DNA from: Streptomyces cinerochromogenes
GTDB lineage: Bacteria; Actinomycetota; Actinomycetes; Streptomycetales; Streptomycetaceae
Direction: 5' to 3'
NCBI RefSeq assembly: GCF_014648635.1
Contig: NZ_BMRM01000004.1
Span: 1 to 64,000 of the forward strand
Length of the DNA stretch: 64,000 nt
The position numbers and the translations under genes are program-made. Of the stretch, positions 1 through 8,101 are shown piece by piece. How positions within the stretch are numbered: position 1 is the stretch's first letter; each line of letters begins with the position of its first letter. The notes beneath the pieces are model-generated. The model was not told the origin of the DNA. It saw nothing but the letters and a program-made list of their open reading frames with translations, and made no database searches.

Positions 1-251
1 TTTCCGACTCTATCAGATCCTTTCGGCGTCTGATCCCCGGTCAGCGGGGTTTGTCTTCGCGGCCGTTGGGCCGTTCCGACGTCTCAACCTTAGCGGATTC
101 TTCCGGCTCCTCATAATCGAGGTGATGGAGCCGAATTCACGCATGCGGACATGCTCGAATCCAGTCCCGCTGGGAGACCGCGTCGGTTGTTTGCTGTGTC
201 GCCTTCAGCGGCGGTGAATTCCGCCGTGGAGCAGTGACTGCTCCGGGCAAC
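1..251 (-). other. Leader of a ribosomal RNA operon that continues beyond position 1
   Basis: No coding frame here makes sense. Read on the minus strand, positions about 110 to 1 resemble, from memory, the purine-rich leader ahead of 16S rRNA in Streptomyces rrn operons, including the GAAAGGATCTGATAGAGTC stretch at the very edge. GC is lower than in the neighbouring genes. The 16S gene itself would lie outside the window. The identification rests on remembered sequence plus the strong promoter just upstream. Confidence 0.65.
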
Positions 252-257
252 CTGAAT

Positions 258-286
258 ATAGTACGGACGTTGCCGACGGGCGTCAA
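258..286 (-). promoter_or_regulatory. Near-consensus housekeeping promoter driving the rrn leader
   Basis: On the minus strand there is a -35 TTGACG (286-281), a 17-base spacer and a -10 TACTAT (263-258). This is close to the consensus for the principal sigma factor HrdB, with a start expected near 251. It points toward the rRNA leader and away from the PRC-barrel gene that ends at 316. Confidence 0.7.
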
Positions 287-315
287 GCTTCCGGGGTGCG
301 CGGGGGCGACCGGTC

Positions 316-744
316 TCAGGCGGGCTCGGCGCGCACCACCGCCGCGTAGGGGCCGAGGCCCATCAGGCGCGGGCCGGCGATCTCGCCGAGGGCGGTGTAG
401 AGCGTGAGCAGGCGACCGGAAGCGGGGTCGAAGGCGACGTCCCTGACCGTTCCGTGCTCGTCGCCGTGCTCGGTCAGGACCCGGCTCCCGAGTATCCGGT
501 GGTGGGCGGGCACGCGGTCCTGTCCCTGTTCGGCCGTGACGCGTGAGTGGACGATCACCGCGTCCGGGCCCACCGCTTCCACGGCGCTCCACGTCAGCGC
601 TTCGGCGTGGTCGGCGGCCCCGGACAACCGCACCGCGGCCACCGTGGCGTTGCGTGCGTCGACGGTCAGGTCGGCCACCTTGCCGACGGTCGTCGCGTCG
701 TCGGCTGTGATCACCGGTAGACCGAAGGCCTGGGAGAAGAGCAA
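316..744 (-). CDS. PRC-barrel domain protein, 142 aa
   Basis: A small soluble protein made of two consecutive PRC-barrel beta domains, roughly residues 1-70 and 75-140, each with the usual G-x-V-x-D-x-x-x-D pattern (GKVADLTVDA and GTVRDVAFDP). PRC barrels occur in RimM, photosynthetic reaction centre H subunits and many uncharacterised actinobacterial proteins, so no specific function follows. The start is TTG at 744, chosen because GGAGGA lies just upstream. It is the last gene of a three-gene set with the 188-aa paralogue (37 bases upstream) and a tiny membrane protein. Confidence 0.75.
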   Translation of the reverse strand: MLFSQAFGLPVITADDATTVGKVADLTVDARNATVAAVRLSGAADHAEALTWSAVEAVGPDAVIVHSRVTAEQGQDRVPAHHRILGSRVLTEHGDEHGTVRDVAFDPASGRLLTLYTALGEIAGPRLMGLGPYAAVVRAEPA

Positions 745-780
745 CGCGGGTCCTCCTTCGTCGGGCGGAGCGGTGCCGGG

Positions 781-1347
781 TCAGCGGCGCCGCATGTGGG
801 TGAGGAAGGCTTCGACCTGGGCGGCGAAGCTGGGCAGGTCGTCGGCGACGAAGCGCTGGGCCTGCGCGGGAACGACGAGGGCCTGACCGGAGACGGCCAG
901 TGACTGGCCCCGCGGCACGAACACCTTGCGGTGCCGGCGGTCGAGCTTGTCGTTGGCGGCGACCTCGAAGCCGACGACCCGGCCGCTCGTCCCCGTCTCG
1001 ATCACCACGTCCGCCACGGTGCCGATGTCGGTGCCCTCCTCGGTGAGGACCGGGGCTCCCAGGACTCGGCCGCGATCGGCTTCGCCGCGTCCGACGACCG
1101 CGTCCCTGTCCTCGAAGAGGGCCTGGCTGACGATCATCACCGCCGACGGTCCGACCGCGTGCACATGGGAGAAGGGGAGGCTCTGTTTCAGCGGCCCGGC
1201 CAGCAGGCCGCGCCCGCTCAGGGTGAAACCGGTGATCCGGCCCGCCGGCCCGTCGAAGACGACGTCCTTGATCTGTGCCACCGCTTCCCCGCCGAGTGTC
1301 ACCACCACTCGTCCGGACAGCTCGGAGGCGAGTACGAGCGTGTTCAC
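781..1347 (-). CDS. PRC-barrel domain protein, 188 aa
   Basis: Two PRC-barrel domains (motifs IKDVVFDGPAGRITGF and GTVADVVIETGTSGRVVGF) followed by a C-terminal helical tail of about 40 residues ending in MRRR. It is paralogous to the 142-aa gene downstream. I place the start at GTG 1347 rather than at the far upstream frame start: GGGGAGG lies just ahead of it, the protein then opens with a natural barrel strand, and the codon overlaps the stop of the 46-aa membrane protein (GTGA), which suggests translational coupling. Role unknown; possibly envelope or stress related from its membrane partner. Confidence 0.75.
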   Translation of the reverse strand: MNTLVLASELSGRVVVTLGGEAVAQIKDVVFDGPAGRITGFTLSGRGLLAGPLKQSLPFSHVHAVGPSAVMIVSQALFEDRDAVVGRGEADRGRVLGAPVLTEEGTDIGTVADVVIETGTSGRVVGFEVAANDKLDRRHRKVFVPRGQSLAVSGQALVVPAQAQRFVADDLPSFAAQVEAFLTHMRRR

Positions 1348-1484
1348 CGTCCGCCTCCCCGGCCGGCCCGACCGCGGTTGACGGCGATCACCGTCCCCGA
1401 CCGGCGCCGTGCCTGAACGAGGGCCGTCGTCCCGGCGAGCAACGCCACCACCGCGACGAGGACGACCAGCCAGACCCACCACAT
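1344..1484 (-). CDS. Small single-pass membrane protein, 46 aa
   Basis: An ATG at 1484, preceded by GGGAGGTGG, opens a 46-residue frame. Residues 2-24 form one hydrophobic helix (WWVWLVVLVAVVALLAGTTA), and the rest is a basic arginine- and glycine-rich tail on the presumed cytoplasmic side. Its TGA overlaps the GTG start of the PRC-barrel gene. It would be missed by most gene callers. The ribosome site, overlap and hydrophobic pattern support a real gene. Function unknown; possibly a membrane anchor for the PRC-barrel proteins. Confidence 0.6.
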   Translation of the reverse strand: MWWVWLVVLVAVVALLAGTTALVQARRRSGTVIAVNRGRAGRGGGR

Positions 1485-1745
1485 CGCATCCACCTCCCTG
1501 CCGCCGGTCACCCGTCGTGACCGTAGATGCGCTCAGCGACCGTTACGTGGTATCCGGTTGCCCTCCGTGCCCGCGGACACGCCTGTGTTTCCGAGGGGGA
1601 AACCGGCCATTCCCGTTCCCGGCCCGGGCCGCGCATAGAGCCCGTGCATCTGTCCTGCTCGGGGCCCTGGCCGGCCGTCGAGGACGCGTGGGCGCACCCT
1701 CGCTCGGGGCGGCCGAGCCCCCGCCGAGCCGGGCGCCGCCGGTGC
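1485..1745. other. Intergenic region ahead of the PRC-barrel operon
   Basis: About 260 bases with no supported gene. It should contain the promoter of the 46-aa/PRC-barrel operon on the minus strand. The GC-rich inverted stretch near 1610-1640 may end transcription of the upstream minus-strand gene. I could not assign a -10/-35 pair with confidence. Confidence 0.4.
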
Positions 1746-2345
1746 TCAGTCCCCGGGGTCGGGCCACGTCGCCACGAGTGCCCGCTGGTCCGGGAAGCGG
1801 GGGCCGGGAACCGTCTCGTGAGTGGTCTCGCCGTTGAGCCAGCACACGTGTCCGGGACCGCCGTCGCCGGTGTCGAACAGACAGCACACTCCGCCGGCGG
1901 CGGCGGTGACGTCGGTGAACGCCTTCCTGACGGAAGCCGACCGCGCGAACAGGCGGCTCATCCGTGTGGTCGCCGCCCAGCACTCCACCGACGCGTAACC
2001 CGGGTGCAGGAAGGACTCGAAACGGATCGTCGCGTAGACGTACCCGATGCGGATGCGCCCGTCCGCGTCCGGTTCGGGGCCGCCCGCCGCCGTGTACGCG
2101 CGCAGGGCGTCGTCGGCGTCGAACATGAGGGACATGTCCAGCTCGGCCGTGCTGCGCGTGGAGCAGTCGACCGGCTCGCTCCCGAAGCGGGACGTGAACG
2201 GGAGGACGAGCCGGTCACCGTGGGGCAGGGTGAGACCGAGCGGCTGTACGGCACGGGTGGGTGGCGCCAGGCCGGCCAGGGCCGTCAGTGCCCTGGCGAG
2301 GTTCCGGGGGCGCAGGTGGATGTCGTAGCCGTAGGTCAGTCCCAT
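1746..2345 (-). CDS. Conserved hypothetical protein, 199 aa
   Basis: A soluble protein I cannot place in a named family. The start at ATG 2345 (MGLTYGYDIHLRPRN) leaves a 25-base gap after the GvpU-like gene, so the two are probably co-transcribed. The middle carries strand-forming segments (IRIGYVYATIRFESF) and an LMFDADDALRAY motif. The C-terminal third contains a CC pair (GGVCCLFDTGDG) and a C-W pair. There is no signal peptide or membrane helix. Similar uncharacterised proteins are widespread in Streptomyces. Confidence 0.6.
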   Translation of the reverse strand: MGLTYGYDIHLRPRNLARALTALAGLAPPTRAVQPLGLTLPHGDRLVLPFTSRFGSEPVDCSTRSTAELDMSLMFDADDALRAYTAAGGPEPDADGRIRIGYVYATIRFESFLHPGYASVECWAATTRMSRLFARSASVRKAFTDVTAAAGGVCCLFDTGDGGPGHVCWLNGETTHETVPGPRFPDQRALVATWPDPGD

Positions 2346-2370
2346 GGTTCGGCCGGGTGGAGACGGCGTC

Positions 2371-2754
2371 TCACTGGTCGAAGTAGCTGAGATCGCCCAC
2401 GGTCCAGGCGCTGACGTCCTTGATCGCGACTCGGTACATGCCGCCCGACTCCGGGATCCCGAGGCTGCCCTGCAGGATCCGGGCGAGATGGAAGTGCAGG
2501 TGCGTGGGAGCCTCGCCGGTACCGGCGCCACCGGGTCGGTTGCCTCGCGGTCCGCGGGCGAAGACGTCCGAGAACGGACCGAGACGGTCCGAGTCCTTCA
2601 GGACCTCCGCCACCCGCTCCCTCCACACGACCTCCGGAGCCAGTCGGCCGGTGATGACGGCACCGCCGACGACCACGGTCAGCGACATCTGATTGCTTCG
2701 CTCGGACTCCACCGCGGCGGAGATGGCGACGAGCAGCTCATCCGGGTTCGACAT
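2371..2754 (-). CDS. GvpU-like gas-vesicle accessory protein, 127 aa
   Basis: The pattern LTVVVGGAVITGRLAP near residue 25, followed by a helical stretch and then a C-terminal LHFHLARILQG...MYRVAIKDVSAWTVGDLSYF, parallels GvpU of Bacillus gas-vesicle clusters (NGAVISG... then HLKNTKI... then a strand-rich end), as I remember that family. No gvpA or other gas-vesicle gene is present in the window, so if the assignment is right this is an orphan. The start at ATG 2754 gives a natural N terminus (MSNPDELLVAISAAVESE). It is divergent from the SigB-type sigma factor. Moderate certainty. Confidence 0.5.
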   Translation of the reverse strand: MSNPDELLVAISAAVESERSNQMSLTVVVGGAVITGRLAPEVVWRERVAEVLKDSDRLGPFSDVFARGPRGNRPGGAGTGEAPTHLHFHLARILQGSLGIPESGGMYRVAIKDVSAWTVGDLSYFDQ

Positions 2755-2884
2755 GACAGCAGAGCTTATTCGGCTCGCCGCGGTCCGGGTCTCCTCTCCG
2801 GACACATGATCTCTCGCCGGCCGGGTAGGCGCGGCCTTGACGACCTGCTCGCGGAGCGGGCGCGGACGGCAGGGAGGGCCTGGG

Positions 2885-3742
2885 ATGACGACGGTGCTCG
2901 TCGGCACGACGACCGATTCCGGTACGGATTCCGGTACGGAGCTGCCCGGGATCGAGGATCCGCAGAAGGTCGCGCCCCAGGATGCCCGTGAGCTGACCAA
3001 GACGTTCCTGGAGCGGCTCGCCGTGCTGGAGGAGGGGACGCACGAGTACCAGTACGCGCGCAACACCCTCATCGAGATGAACATGTCCCTGGTGCGCTTC
3101 GCCGCCCGGCGGTTCCGTAACAGCGGTCAGGACATGGAGGACGTCGTCCAGGTCGGCACGATCGGTCTGATCAAGGCGATCGACCGGTTCGAGGTGTCCC
3201 GCGAGGTGCAGTTCACCAGCTTCGCGGTGCCGTACATCGTCGGCGAGATCAAGCGGTTCTTCCGGGACACGTCCTGGTCCGTGCACGTGCCGCGGCGGCT
3301 GCAGGAGGCGCGTACCGAACTCGCCAAGGCCAGCGAGGAGCTGCGCAGCCGGCTGGGGCGTGCTCCGCGGGTCTCCGAGCTGGCCGCGCTGATGAACCTC
3401 ACCGAGGAACAGGTCATGGAGGTCCAGGTCGCGGCGAACGGCTACAACTCCGCTTCCCTCGACGCCGTGATCACCGGTGACGCCGAGGACGGCGAGGCGG
3501 CCCTGTCCGAGTTCATAGGCGAGGAGGACACCGCCCTCGAACTCGTGGAGGACTTCCACGCCCTCGCCCCGCTCGTCGCCGGTCTGGACGAGCGGGAGCG
3601 GCGGATCCTGCACCTGAGGTTCGTCGAGGAGCGGACCCAGGCGGAAATCGGCAAGGAGCTGGGCGTCTCGCAGATGCACGTCTCGCGGCTCATCTCGCGC
3701 ATCCTGGCGCGTCTGCGCTCGGGGATGCTCGCCACCGGCTGA
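2885..3742 (+). CDS. SigB/SigF-family RNA polymerase sigma factor, 285 aa
   Basis: A sigma-70 family protein with region 2 (NTLIEMNMSLVRFAARRF, then EDVVQVGTIGLIKAIDRF and FTSFAVPYIVGEIKRFFRD), region 3 (VHVPRRLQEARTEL) and a region 4 helix-turn-helix (LHLRFVEERTQAEIGKELG, then SQMHVSRLISRILARLR). This is the group 3 general-stress / SigB-SigF type that Streptomyces carries in many copies, controlled by anti-sigma kinases and PP2C phosphatases like those nearby. I use ATG 2885, which has AGGGAGG upstream, rather than the in-frame start at 2837. Which paralogue it is cannot be told from this window. Confidence 0.9.
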   Translation: MTTVLVGTTTDSGTDSGTELPGIEDPQKVAPQDARELTKTFLERLAVLEEGTHEYQYARNTLIEMNMSLVRFAARRFRNSGQDMEDVVQVGTIGLIKAIDRFEVSREVQFTSFAVPYIVGEIKRFFRDTSWSVHVPRRLQEARTELAKASEELRSRLGRAPRVSELAALMNLTEEQVMEVQVAANGYNSASLDAVITGDAEDGEAALSEFIGEEDTALELVEDFHALAPLVAGLDERERRILHLRFVEERTQAEIGKELGVSQMHVSRLISRILARLRSGMLATG

Positions 3743-3748
3743 CCCGCC

Positions 3749-4207
3749 TCACCTCTGCATCGGGTACGGCCGGGGCAGTCGTACGACCGTCACGAAGAAC
3801 TCGTCGATCTGGCGGACCGCGGCGATGAACTGGTCCAGGTCGACGGGCTTGGTGACGTAGGCGTTGGCGTGCAGCTTGTAGCTGCGCAGGATGTCCTCCT
3901 CGGCGGAGGACGTCGTCAGGACGACGACGGGGATGTGGGCGAGGTCCGGGTCGGACTTGATGCGTTCCAGGACCTGTCGGCCGTCGTACTTGGGCAGGTT
4001 GAGGTCCAGGAGGATCAGGTCGGGGGTCGGCGCCTGCGTGTGGGCGCCACGGCGGTAGAGGAAGTCCAGCGCCTCCTCGCCGTCGCGTACGACGTGCAGG
4101 GTGTTGCCGATCTTGTTGTCCTCGAACGCCTCCCTGGTCATCAGCTCGTCGCCGGGGTCGTCTTCGACGAGGAGCACCTCGATGGGCCGGGCGCCGGGCG
4201 TGGTCAT
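3749..4207 (-). CDS. Single-domain response regulator (Rcp1 type), 152 aa
   Basis: A stand-alone receiver domain: acidic cluster in VEDDPGDE, phospho-acceptor Asp in LILLDLNLPKYDGRQVL, conserved Thr in VVLTTSS and Lys in AYVTKPVD. The DLNLPKxDG and YVTKPVD features match the Rcp1-like regulators paired with phytochrome-type kinases, which pass phosphate on rather than bind DNA. Its ATG overlaps the stop of the upstream kinase gene (ATGA), so the two are translationally coupled and very likely partners. Confidence 0.9.
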   Translation of the reverse strand: MTTPGARPIEVLLVEDDPGDELMTREAFEDNKIGNTLHVVRDGEEALDFLYRRGAHTQAPTPDLILLDLNLPKYDGRQVLERIKSDPDLAHIPVVVLTTSSAEEDILRSYKLHANAYVTKPVDLDQFIAAVRQIDEFFVTVVRLPRPYPMQR

Positions 4208-5877
4208 GCGGGTTGTCCTTCCAAGGTGGTGCGGGCGGGGGCCGCCGCGTCGGGTGGGGCGGGGACGCCGGCCGGGGTGGTGGGCAGGGTGAGGCAGAAG
4301 CGGGTGCCGCCCGTGTGGGTGGTGTCGATCCAGATGCGGCCGCCGTGGAACTCCACGATCTTCTTGCAGAGGGCCAGGCCGATGCCCGTACCGCTGTAGG
4401 CGTCCCGGCCGTGCAGGCGCTGGAAGATGACGAAGACCTTCTCGGCGAACTCCTCCGGGATGCCGATCCCGTTGTCCGTCACGCTCAGCCGCCAGGTCTC
4501 GCCGCCGGCATCGGCGTCGGGGGCGGGGGCGGCCTCGGGGTCCCGCTCGCAGGTGATCTCGATGTGGGGGGCGCGGTCGGGGTGGCGGAACTTGATGGCG
4601 TTGCCGATCAGGTTCTGCCAGAGCATGACCAGCAGCATCGGGTCGCCGGTGATCTCCGGCAGTTCGGCGGGGCGCTGGATCACGGCGCCGGACTCCTCGG
4701 CCGCCGCGGTGAGGTTGGCCACCGCCTTGTCCAGGGTCTGCCCCAGGGAGACGGGGACATGGGCGTCGTTGACCCGGCCGACCCGGGAGAAGGTGAGCAG
4801 GTCGTTGATGAGGGTCTGCATGCGCTTGGCGCCGTCCACGGCGAACTCGATGTACTGCGTGCCGCGTTCGTCGAGCTTGTCGCCGTACCGCTTCTCGAGC
4901 AGCTGGCAGAAGGAGGCGACCTTGCGCAGCGGTTCCTGCAGGTCGTGGGAGGCGACGTAGGCGAACTGTTCCAGCTCGGCGTTGGACCGGCGCAGCTCCA
5001 CCGCCTGGGCGTCCAGATCGGCTGCCTGCCGGGTGAGGTGCTCGTGCTGGACGCGGGAGGCGTCGAGTTCGGTCACCAGGCGCAGGCGCATGGCTTCGAC
5101 GTCGTCGGACATGGCCCGGATGTCGGCCGGTCCCTCGGCGGGGATGTGGTGCTGGAAGTCGCCCTGGGCCACCCGGCGCGACGCGGTGCGCAGGCCGGCC
5201 AGGGGCCGGGCGACCAGGGTGTGCACCAGCACGGCCAGGACCACGGCCGTGATCAGGAAGGCGGCGACCATGCCGGCCAGCACCCAGTTCCGTACGGTGC
5301 GGATGTGGGCCAGCTCGCTCCGGTTCTCTTCCCTGGCCTCGGCCAGGTGTCTGTTCTGCGTGCCGAACAGGGTGCGGATGTGGTCGAAGGCCGCCTTGCC
5401 GCGTTCGGTGGTGGACTTGCCGGCCGGCCTCGGGGCGCCCGGGGTGACGCCCGCGATCAGGGGATCGGCGTACGTGCGGCGCCAGTCGGCCGCCGCGCGC
5501 TCGATGGTCTCCAGGTCCTGGCGCAGGACCGGGCGGTCACCTATGCGGCGCCGCAGACGGGTGGCGGAGTCCTTCTCGGCCCGCCGTCCCTCGGTGTACG
5601 GGGTGAGGAACTGCCGGTCCGCGGCGAGGACGTAGCCGCGGGCGCCCGTCTCCTGGTTCAGCAGGGCGTTCTGCAGGCGGAGCGCCTCGGCACGGGCCGG
5701 CTGGATGTCCTCGATCAGCTGGTCGGAGACGCGCGCGGTCCGCGCCAGCAGCTCCGCGCCCACCACCGAGCCGGTCGCCACGAGGGCGATCATCACAGCG
5801 AGCGCCAGGTGGAACCAGCCCTGCACGGTGATGCGGCTGCGTCGGCGGGGGCGGGGGGATGCGGGGGACGTTGTCAC
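4204..5877 (-). CDS. CHASE3-HAMP sensor histidine kinase, 557 aa
   Basis: A membrane sensor kinase. In order: a transmembrane helix at about residues 20-42; an extracytoplasmic CHASE3-type helical domain with QNALLNQETGARGYVLA; a second membrane helix near 192-217; HAMP; coiled coil; HisKA with the phospho-histidine near 309 (FAYVASHDLQEPLRKV); and HATPase_c with NLIGNAIKF, DNGIGIP and GTGIGLALCKKIVE. I prefer GTG 5877 because GAGGAA sits eight bases upstream; GTG 5883 is only two bases from it. It follows the receiver-PP2C gene by 16 bases and overlaps its response regulator. Confidence 0.88.
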   Translation of the reverse strand: MTTSPASPRPRRRSRITVQGWFHLALAVMIALVATGSVVGAELLARTARVSDQLIEDIQPARAEALRLQNALLNQETGARGYVLAADRQFLTPYTEGRRAEKDSATRLRRRIGDRPVLRQDLETIERAAADWRRTYADPLIAGVTPGAPRPAGKSTTERGKAAFDHIRTLFGTQNRHLAEAREENRSELAHIRTVRNWVLAGMVAAFLITAVVLAVLVHTLVARPLAGLRTASRRVAQGDFQHHIPAEGPADIRAMSDDVEAMRLRLVTELDASRVQHEHLTRQAADLDAQAVELRRSNAELEQFAYVASHDLQEPLRKVASFCQLLEKRYGDKLDERGTQYIEFAVDGAKRMQTLINDLLTFSRVGRVNDAHVPVSLGQTLDKAVANLTAAAEESGAVIQRPAELPEITGDPMLLVMLWQNLIGNAIKFRHPDRAPHIEITCERDPEAAPAPDADAGGETWRLSVTDNGIGIPEEFAEKVFVIFQRLHGRDAYSGTGIGLALCKKIVEFHGGRIWIDTTHTGGTRFCLTLPTTPAGVPAPPDAAAPARTTLEGQPA

Positions 5878-5893
5878 CGTCACGATTCCTCGT

Positions 5894-7138
5894 TCACTCG
5901 GGCTGCCGGTGCCACCGCAGGTGCAGCACGGCCACGTCGTCGGCGAGACCGCCGTGGTCCTCGGCGAGTGCTTCGGCACGGCCGATCAGTTCGTCCACGA
6001 ACGCCTCCGCCGGCAGGGTCGCCAGCGAGCGGGCCAGGTCCCACAGGCCCTGCTCGCCGAGCCGTTCGCGTCCGGGCCCGGTCCGGCCCTCGAACAGGCC
6101 GTCGGTGAAGAGGACGACTCCCGCGCCGTCCGGCAGGGTGAGGTCGGCCACCGGCCAGCGGGCCGTACCGCCCGGCAGCACCCCGAGCGCCGGTCCTCCC
6201 GGCACCTCGACCCAGTCCACGCTGTCGCCGGCGCGCAACAGCATGCCGGGGTGGCCGGCGCGCATCACCCGCGCCGAGCGGCCGTCCGGCAGCAGTTCCA
6301 GGCTGGTCAGCGTGGCGAAGATCTGCTCACCGGTGCGTTCGGCCACGAGGATCTCCTCCAGCGTGCTCAGCTGCCGGGCGCCGGTGGCACCGCTGACCAC
6401 GAGGGTGCGCCAGGCGATGCGCAGTCCCACGCCGAGGGCCGCCTCGTCGGGGCCGTGTCCCGAGACGTCGCCGATCAGCACGTGCACACGGCCGTCCGGC
6501 GTCTGTACGACGTCGTAGAAGTCGCCGCCGAGCAGGGCCTGTTCGCGGCCGGGCAGATAGCGGGCGACCACCTCGAGGCCCGTCGCGTCGCGGAGCAGCG
6601 GTGTGGGCAGCAGCCCGCGCTCCAGCCGGCGGTTCTCCTCCGCACGCAGCTGGCCCGCCTGCAGGGCCGCGGCCGCCTGTTCCGCCAGCTTGCGCTGGAT
6701 GGCGTACCTGACGGCCCGGCCGAACAGCTCCGCCTCGACGCGTCCCTTGACCAGGTAGTCCTGTGCGCCCGCGGCGACCGCCGCCAGTCCGGTGCTCTCC
6801 TCGGCCAGCCCGGTCAGCACCACGACCGCGACGTCCGCGCACTGCCGCACCCGGGCCACGCCGTCCAGCCCGTGGGAGTCGGGCAGGTGCAGATCCAGCA
6901 GGACGCAGTCCGGCGCCTCCGCCGCGAGTACGGAGCACGCCTCGGCCAGGGACCGCACCCAGGTCAGCCGCATCCCCGGGGAGCAGTCGGCGACGAGTTC
7001 CTCCACGAGGAGGGCGTCCGCCTCGTCGTCCTCGATCAGGAGCACCGAGGGCTCCTGCCAGGCCCAGGCCGCGCCCGCCACCGCGGCGGTCCCGGGGGCG
7101 ACCCGTACGCCGACAAGCCCATGCTGTGTTGGGAGCAT
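5894..7138 (-). CDS. Receiver-PP2C (RsbU/SpoIIE-type) phosphatase, 414 aa
   Basis: An N-terminal receiver domain (LLIEDDEADALLVEEL; phospho-Asp in DCVLLDLHLPDSHGL; Lys in QDYLVKG) is joined by a helical linker to a SpoIIE/PP2C phosphatase with the metal-binding pattern GGDFYDV, GDVSGHG and a terminal DDVAVLHL. Such proteins dephosphorylate anti-anti-sigma factors and so release stress sigma factors. With the CHASE3 kinase and Rcp1-like regulator it forms a three-gene signalling set. The start at ATG 7138 is chosen because residues upstream do not resemble protein. An inverted repeat at 7191 lies between it and the divergent MarR gene. Confidence 0.85.
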   Translation of the reverse strand: MLPTQHGLVGVRVAPGTAAVAGAAWAWQEPSVLLIEDDEADALLVEELVADCSPGMRLTWVRSLAEACSVLAAEAPDCVLLDLHLPDSHGLDGVARVRQCADVAVVVLTGLAEESTGLAAVAAGAQDYLVKGRVEAELFGRAVRYAIQRKLAEQAAAALQAGQLRAEENRRLERGLLPTPLLRDATGLEVVARYLPGREQALLGGDFYDVVQTPDGRVHVLIGDVSGHGPDEAALGVGLRIAWRTLVVSGATGARQLSTLEEILVAERTGEQIFATLTSLELLPDGRSARVMRAGHPGMLLRAGDSVDWVEVPGGPALGVLPGGTARWPVADLTLPDGAGVVLFTDGLFEGRTGPGRERLGEQGLWDLARSLATLPAEAFVDELIGRAEALAEDHGGLADDVAVLHLRWHRQPE

Positions 7139-7190
7139 CCGTCCCTGCTTCCCCCTCCAACGCCTCGGCCGAGCCTCTCGGAGCTCCTTG

Positions 7191-7204
7191 TTGCCATAGG
7201 GCAA
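7191..7204. promoter_or_regulatory. Perfect inverted repeat TTGCC-N4-GGCAA
   Basis: TTGCCATAGGGCAA is a 5-base perfect inverted repeat with a 4-base spacer, in the 303-base region between the divergent receiver-PP2C and MarR genes. The size and geometry fit a MarR dimer site. A related site with the same 4-base spacing lies at 11201-11218, after the second MarR gene. Confidence 0.5.
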
Positions 7205-7441
7205 TGAACGAAGCCTACTGGCCGCGATCCGTCCTGTCCCCCGTGGTGGCGATCGGGCCGGGCCGCGGATCCCTTTCCGGCCACTGTCCTGGGAACCGCG
7301 TGCGTATGGTCTTCCCGTGGGCCGTGGGCGGATGCGGCGCCGCCCCGTCGAGGAGTGCGCTTGCCCGGCGGCTCCTCGGGTACCGCATTTCAGTGAAGGT
7401 TGTATCCATACGGGCAGGCCATTACCGAAAGCGATGTGTTC

Positions 7442-7972
7442 GTGACGCGTCTCACCGGCTTCGGGGACGACCAGCCGAACGGCCCGGGTGACGATCTCCC
7501 GTCCGTCGCCCGGGAGATCGCCGATGCCGTGGACGCCCTCGCGAACCTGTGGGCGGTGGCCGCGCAGGGGGCCAGTCTGCGGCTGTCCCCGCACCAGTTG
7601 CGGGCCCTGCGGATCCTGGAGGCCGAACCGGGGCTCAATCTCACCGCGTTGGCGGAGGGCATGGAGATAGGGCCGCCGACCGCCAGCCGGCTGTGCGACC
7701 GGCTGGAGGCGGCGGGTCTGCTGGAGCGCCTGCTGCATCCGCACAGGCGGCGGGAGGTGCAGCTGGTCCTCACCGGGCGCGGCCGACAGGTGCTCGGTGA
7801 GGTGGCCGAGCGCAGATCACAGGCGCTCGCCGTGGTCCTCGCCCGCATGGGCCCCGCCGAACGGGAGGCGCTGGGCAGGGGGATGCGGGCGTTCCTGGCC
7901 GCTCAGGACGGTACCGGGGGCACCGGGGGGACCGGCGGTACGGGTCGGCGGCCCGACGGGCTGCGGGGCTGA
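7442..7972 (+). CDS. MarR-family transcriptional regulator, about 176 aa
   Basis: A winged-helix MarR protein: LSPHQLRALRILEAEPGLN, the recognition-helix segment GPPTASRLCDRLEAAGL, and the wing with HRREVQLVLTGRGRQV. The C terminus carries a GTGGTGGTGGTG tail encoded by nine-base repeats. The start is uncertain: GTG 7442 or 7436, or TTG 7400; I use 7442 for its GAAAG upstream. It is divergent from the receiver-PP2C gene and closely related to the MarR gene at 10577 (shared TSRLCDRLxAAGxxER motif), which also faces a PP2C gene. Probably an autorepressor that also controls the adjacent phosphatase. Confidence 0.82.
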   Translation: MTRLTGFGDDQPNGPGDDLPSVAREIADAVDALANLWAVAAQGASLRLSPHQLRALRILEAEPGLNLTALAEGMEIGPPTASRLCDRLEAAGLLERLLHPHRRREVQLVLTGRGRQVLGEVAERRSQALAVVLARMGPAEREALGRGMRAFLAAQDGTGGTGGTGGTGRRPDGLRG

Positions 7973-8101
7973 CCGGCGCGGGTGCGGCGGCCGTGACGGT
8001 CGGGGCCGGCCTCCGGGAAGGGGATGACCGGGGCGGCCGCGTCGCACGCCCGTGGGGGCGAAGGGCGCGGTGCTCTCGGGGACCGGGCGTTCCGGCCCCG
8101 C

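Noticed and set aside
4213..6108. Plus-strand open frame of 631 codons opposite the CHASE3 kinase
   Set aside because: Shadow frame; the opposite strand carries an unambiguous histidine kinase with correct domain order.
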